Part shown: positions 7,024 to 8,574 of the stretch, piece by piece
Layout of the letters: each line of letters opens with the position of its first letter
How positions within the stretch are numbered: position 1 is the stretch's first letter
From: CAYPZL01 sp964415045
Lineage (GTDB): Bacteria; Planctomycetota; Phycisphaerae; Sedimentisphaerales; Anaerobacaceae
Reading direction: 5' to 3'
NCBI GenBank assembly: GCA_964415045.1
Contig: CAYPZL010000216.1
Span: forward strand, 1-8,574
DNA length: 8,574 bases
The notes under the pieces: model-generated
The model's database searches: none
What the model saw: the letters and a program-made list of their open reading frames with translations, nothing else
Told to the model about the DNA's origin: nothing
Made by a program: the position numbers and the translations under genes

Positions 7024-7035
7024 GGAGTGCCCTTG
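7013..7035. promoter_or_regulatory. Possible operator: overlapping CCTTG/CAAGG half-sites
   Basis: CCTTG (7013-7017), CAAGG (7021-7025) and CCTTG (7031-7035) alternate in orientation, so the central half-site can pair with either neighbour (3- and 5-base gaps). The cluster covers the -35 box of the sulfatase promoter. A CACAAG at 6991-6996 is also the inverted match of CTTGTG at 7032-7037. A regulator binding here could control both divergent genes. This is a pattern observation only. Confidence 0.3.
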
Positions 7036-7038
7036 TGC

Positions 7039-7067
7039 TTGTACTTCGGGGCGGGACCGTGTATCGT
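7039..7067 (+). promoter_or_regulatory. Weak candidate promoter of the GxGYxYP gene
   Basis: TTGTAC (7039-7044) and TATCGT (7062-7067) are spaced by 17 bp on the plus strand. The matches to consensus are only three and four of six. It would give a leader of about 60 nt to the GTG at 7134. No better candidate was seen in the divergent region. Confidence 0.25.
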
Positions 7068-7133
7068 GTTTTGCGTCTGCCCCGCAGGGGGGCCGACGGT
7101 GTCGTTACGATTCATACGGTAAGGAGCTTCGAC

Positions 7134-8552
7134 GTGCAGTGCCAGGAGAAAGTTACGGTTCGGCCGGCTGCGGTGTTGTTGATTTGGATTGTCACGAGTA
7201 TGTCACTGGCGTCGTCGTTGTGGGCGGCCGATGCGGGCGCCATTGCGCTGTACGACTTGCGGTACACGCTTCGCATCGATACGAACAAGACTTCCGACGT
7301 GCGGATGGCGTGGGACCACTGCCACGCAGTGGCGGCGCTGCAGGGGCTGGCGAATCGCCGCGCGCCGGCGCTGTACGTCCGGTTCATCGAATCGCAGCAC
7401 GGCCGGGGCAACGTGGACGACTACTGGCTCGCCAAGCTTTCGGCCCCGCAGCAGTGGCTCGCCGGCCGGCCCGTCGAGCCCGTCGCGAACATCGTCGATC
7501 TCGTCGAGCGGTTCCGTGACACGATTCGCGGCGCGGTGGTGTACGATCCCAACGTCTGGGCCACGAGCAACGTCGCCTCGACGGTGGCCGGCGCCGACAG
7601 CCTGGTGCCGGTGCGTTACGATCCGTCCGAGGGCAGTCTCTACCGCCGGTTGGTGACGGGCGGGCCCCGGTTGCCCGTGAAGTGCTGGCTCGTCCGGCCC
7701 GACGGGACGTCGATCTTCACCGGCTCCGGCGCGATCGCCGGACTCGATGTTCCTTCGACCGGCTCAGCCAAGTGCGACGCCTACCTGTGGATGAAACACA
7801 AATACCTCGACGCGGGTAAGTGCAACGGGGCCTTCGGCGCTTATTACCTCGACCAGTACTGGCTGCAACGGCCGCGAAACGCCGTCCTCAACCACCACTG
7901 CCTGACCAACCACGACTACTTCATCGCGCAGAAGGCGTTCTTCTTCGACCTGAGCCCGTGGGGCGACGAGCGGCCCATCGACGATCCGGCACAGGAGATC
8001 GGGACCGACCTCGAGACGCTCCAGGCGCTGCTGCTGAGCGCCTACCACCACGGCGGCAGCGAGAACATGATCCACATCGGCGGCTTTGTCCCCTGGGCCC
8101 ACAAGTACACCAATCACGGCAGCGCCGGCGGCAAGCACGCCCCCGTCCCTTCGGAGTGGGAGTATGGCAAGGTCATCAGCGCCTACAACGGTTTCATGGA
8201 CGCCGACGCCATCGGTTACGGCGCGATGGCCAACGCCTCGTTCTTCGCCCACTTTCCGCTCAAGCCTCAGTACCCGCAGAAGCCGGTGACGCGCGAGGAG
8301 CTGATCGACCGCGGCTATCTCACGCGCGACGGGCACGTAAACTTCGAGGGTCGTGACTTCATCGTGTTCTACGTCGGCGACTACGACTGTGCGGCGTGGC
8401 TCTATCAGCGCATGCCCGACATCTGGGACGACCCCGCGCGCGGGCAGGTGCCGATGATGTGGTGCATCAGCCCCGTCCTGGACCGGCGGGCCCCCATGGC
8501 CATGGACTACATGCGCCGCACCGTGTCATTTCGGCAAGCGTGCATGAAGTAG
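7134..8552 (+). CDS. Secreted GxGYxYP-family putative glycoside hydrolase, C-terminally truncated
   Basis: The 472 codons begin at a GTG at 7134, chosen because AAGGAG (7121-7126) lies 7 nt upstream and because this start places a signal peptide right at the N-terminus (hydrophobic core AAVLLIWIVTSMSLASSLWA, cut near residue 31-32). An earlier in-frame ATG at 7035 lacks such support. The body resembles the GxGYxYP family: an N-terminal domain with ALYDLRYTLR and AVAALQGLANRRAPALYVRF (residues about 37-84), then the conserved segments GAFGAYYLDQYW (232-243), HHCLTNHDYFIAQKAFFFDLSPW (254-276), ENMIHIGGFVPWAHKYT (310-326) and FIVFYVGDYDCAAWLYQRMPDIWDDP (409-434). The family is predicted, not proven, to hydrolyse glycosides. 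The expected C-terminal stretch after MDYMRRT, which carries the glycine/tyrosine signature, is missing; nine unrelated codons follow and then TAG. The gene is therefore probably interrupted near 8523. Confidence 0.8.
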   Translation: MQCQEKVTVRPAAVLLIWIVTSMSLASSLWAADAGAIALYDLRYTLRIDTNKTSDVRMAWDHCHAVAALQGLANRRAPALYVRFIESQHGRGNVDDYWLAKLSAPQQWLAGRPVEPVANIVDLVERFRDTIRGAVVYDPNVWATSNVASTVAGADSLVPVRYDPSEGSLYRRLVTGGPRLPVKCWLVRPDGTSIFTGSGAIAGLDVPSTGSAKCDAYLWMKHKYLDAGKCNGAFGAYYLDQYWLQRPRNAVLNHHCLTNHDYFIAQKAFFFDLSPWGDERPIDDPAQEIGTDLETLQALLLSAYHHGGSENMIHIGGFVPWAHKYTNHGSAGGKHAPVPSEWEYGKVISAYNGFMDADAIGYGAMANASFFAHFPLKPQYPQKPVTREELIDRGYLTRDGHVNFEGRDFIVFYVGDYDCAAWLYQRMPDIWDDPARGQVPMMWCISPVLDRRAPMAMDYMRRTVSFRQACMK

Positions 8553-8574
8553 GATTTTTTTGGTGGTATTGTCA
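8523..8574. other. Atypical right-edge sequence after the GxGYxYP break
   Basis: Beyond codon 463 of the GxGYxYP gene, homology as I recall it stops. GC drops to about 42%, well below the preceding gene, and a run of seven T follows at 8556-8562. No frame of these 52 bases continues the expected family sequence. The segment starts near TGTCA (8524-8528) and the window ends in TGTCA (8570-8574). It could be the edge of an inserted element, a rearrangement, or an assembly junction; too little is present to choose. Confidence 0.45.

Noticed and set aside
6951..7115. N-terminal extension of the sulfatase by 55 codons
   Set aside because: It would place a Tat signal internally and run through the promoter boxes; the start at 6950 gives a proper Tat signal at the N-terminus.
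7035..7133. N-terminal extension of the GxGYxYP protein from the ATG at 7035
   Set aside because: The GTG at 7134 has an AAGGAG at ideal spacing and puts the signal peptide at the N-terminus; the extension is basic and unlike any export signal.

Overview
The window reads as a piece of a GC-rich bacterial chromosome, most likely from a planctomycete (Planctomycetota, perhaps the Phycisphaerae side). This is inferred from the gene families. A very long exported protein joins a methyltransferase-like fold to PQQ-type beta-propellers. Next to it are a Tat-exported sulfatase and a secreted GxGYxYP-family putative glycoside hydrolase. That mix is typical of planctomycetes and related sulfated-polysaccharide degraders. 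No rRNA, tRNA or CRISPR array was seen.

Layout. At 54-1068 there is a REP-associated-type (RAYT/Y1, HUH) transposase gene on the minus strand. It is bracketed by a perfect 13-bp AT-rich inverted repeat and followed on its upstream side by a GC-rich palindrome. At 1224-1631 (+) lies a small membrane protein with a DUF2007-like N-terminal domain. A non-coding convergent stretch at 1632-1930 holds a hairpin and short AT-rich repeats. At 1931-5320 (-) is the 1129-residue exported methyltransferase/propeller protein. At 5451-6950 (-) is a 499-residue sulfatase with a complete CxPSR active-site motif. A 183-bp divergent promoter region (6951-7133) separates it from the GxGYxYP gene (7134-8552, +), which starts at GTG and appears to lose its family signature end near 8523.

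How the genes may work together. The sulfatase and the GxGYxYP protein are divergently transcribed from a shared control region and both carry export signals. They plausibly act outside the cytoplasm on a sulfated glycan. The propeller protein lies downstream of the sulfatase on the same strand, 130 bp away, but has its own good promoter and ribosome binding site. Its biochemical role is unknown. The transposase and the DUF2007-like gene look unrelated to that theme.

The points most worth a second look are the exported methyltransferase-propeller fusion with its four-cysteine patch, the unusual inverted-repeat setting and DnaA-like tail of the transposase, the abrupt break of the GxGYxYP gene at the right edge, and the half-site cluster over the sulfatase -35 box.
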